Origin: Candidatus Curtissbacteria bacterium
GTDB taxonomy: Bacteria > Patescibacteriota > Microgenomatia > Curtissbacterales > GWA2-41-24
Assembly (NCBI GenBank): GCA_030688205.1
Contig: JAUYIQ010000083.1
Span: forward strand, 1 to 5,069
Length of the DNA stretch: 5,069 nucleotides
Direction: 5' to 3'
Part shown: positions 5,047-5,069 of the stretch, one piece after another
How the letters are laid out: every line of letters begins with the position of its first letter
Numbering within the stretch: the stretch's first letter is position 1
The notes under the pieces: generated by a model
The model's input: the letters and a program-made list of their open reading frames with translations, nothing else
Databases searched by the model: none
Told to the model about the DNA's origin: nothing
Position numbers and translations under genes: made by a program

Positions 5047-5069
5047 TTTTTCTTTAACTGTTTACCCTG

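Noticed and set aside
1..5069. CRISPR array, tRNA, insertion sequence or attachment site
   Set aside because: No regularly spaced repeats, cloverleaf-like sequence, transposase motif or terminal inverted repeats were seen on either strand by eye.

Overview
All seven complete genes and one truncated gene lie on the minus strand, so the window reads right to left. The compact, AT-leaning sequence, short proteins, tiny intergenic gaps and gene content suggest a bacterium of the Candidate Phyla Radiation (Patescibacteria, possibly the Microgenomates side). The content in question is a minimal sugar-phosphate set, a BdbC/BdbD disulfide pair, a VIT1-type metal transporter and a one-cluster ferredoxin. 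This is an inference from gene style, not from a marker gene. TGA is a genuine stop in two genes (both ATGA overlaps), so the Gly-recoding lineages (Gracilibacteria, Absconditabacteria) do not fit.

In transcription order, the right part (5046 to 2729) is an iron/electron-transfer block. It holds a small ferredoxin lacking the second cysteine of its cluster motif, a VIT1/CCC1-family Fe/Mn transporter whose Shine-Dalgarno overlaps the ferredoxin stop, a roughly 100-nt gap with a hairpin, and a NirB-N/ferredoxin-reductase-like FAD/NAD(P)H oxidoreductase. The middle part (2716 to 1484) is a thiol-oxidation operon. It starts at a perfect consensus promoter (TTGACA, 17 nt, TATAAT), continues with bdbC (DsbB-like quinone-linked oxidase) and bdbD (membrane-anchored DsbA-like oxidase) overlapping by ATGA, and ends at a GC hairpin with a T-run. 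The left part (1546 to 1) is a carbon-metabolism operon: rpiB (GTG start), a four-helix membrane protein of unknown function, and a class II fructose-bisphosphate aldolase that runs off the window.

BdbC and BdbD should form a complete extracytoplasmic disulfide-forming pair. RpiB feeds ribose-5-phosphate/ribulose-5-phosphate exchange and the aldolase links triose phosphates to hexose phosphates, which suits organisms that join glycolysis and the non-oxidative pentose phosphate pathway. The ferredoxin and flavoprotein could be electron-transfer partners, but the sequence alone does not prove this.

The points most worth a second look are a 25-codon Cys-containing leader ORF whose ATG sits at the predicted +1 of the bdbC promoter, a hairpin lodged between a Shine-Dalgarno-like element and the rpiB start, the CxxAxxC ferredoxin next to an iron transporter, and an RpiB with an actinobacterial-type active site plus an 18-residue insertion. 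No mobile element, CRISPR array, tRNA or rRNA was seen. No gap without a gene exceeds about 115 nt. I found no wholly new multi-gene system.
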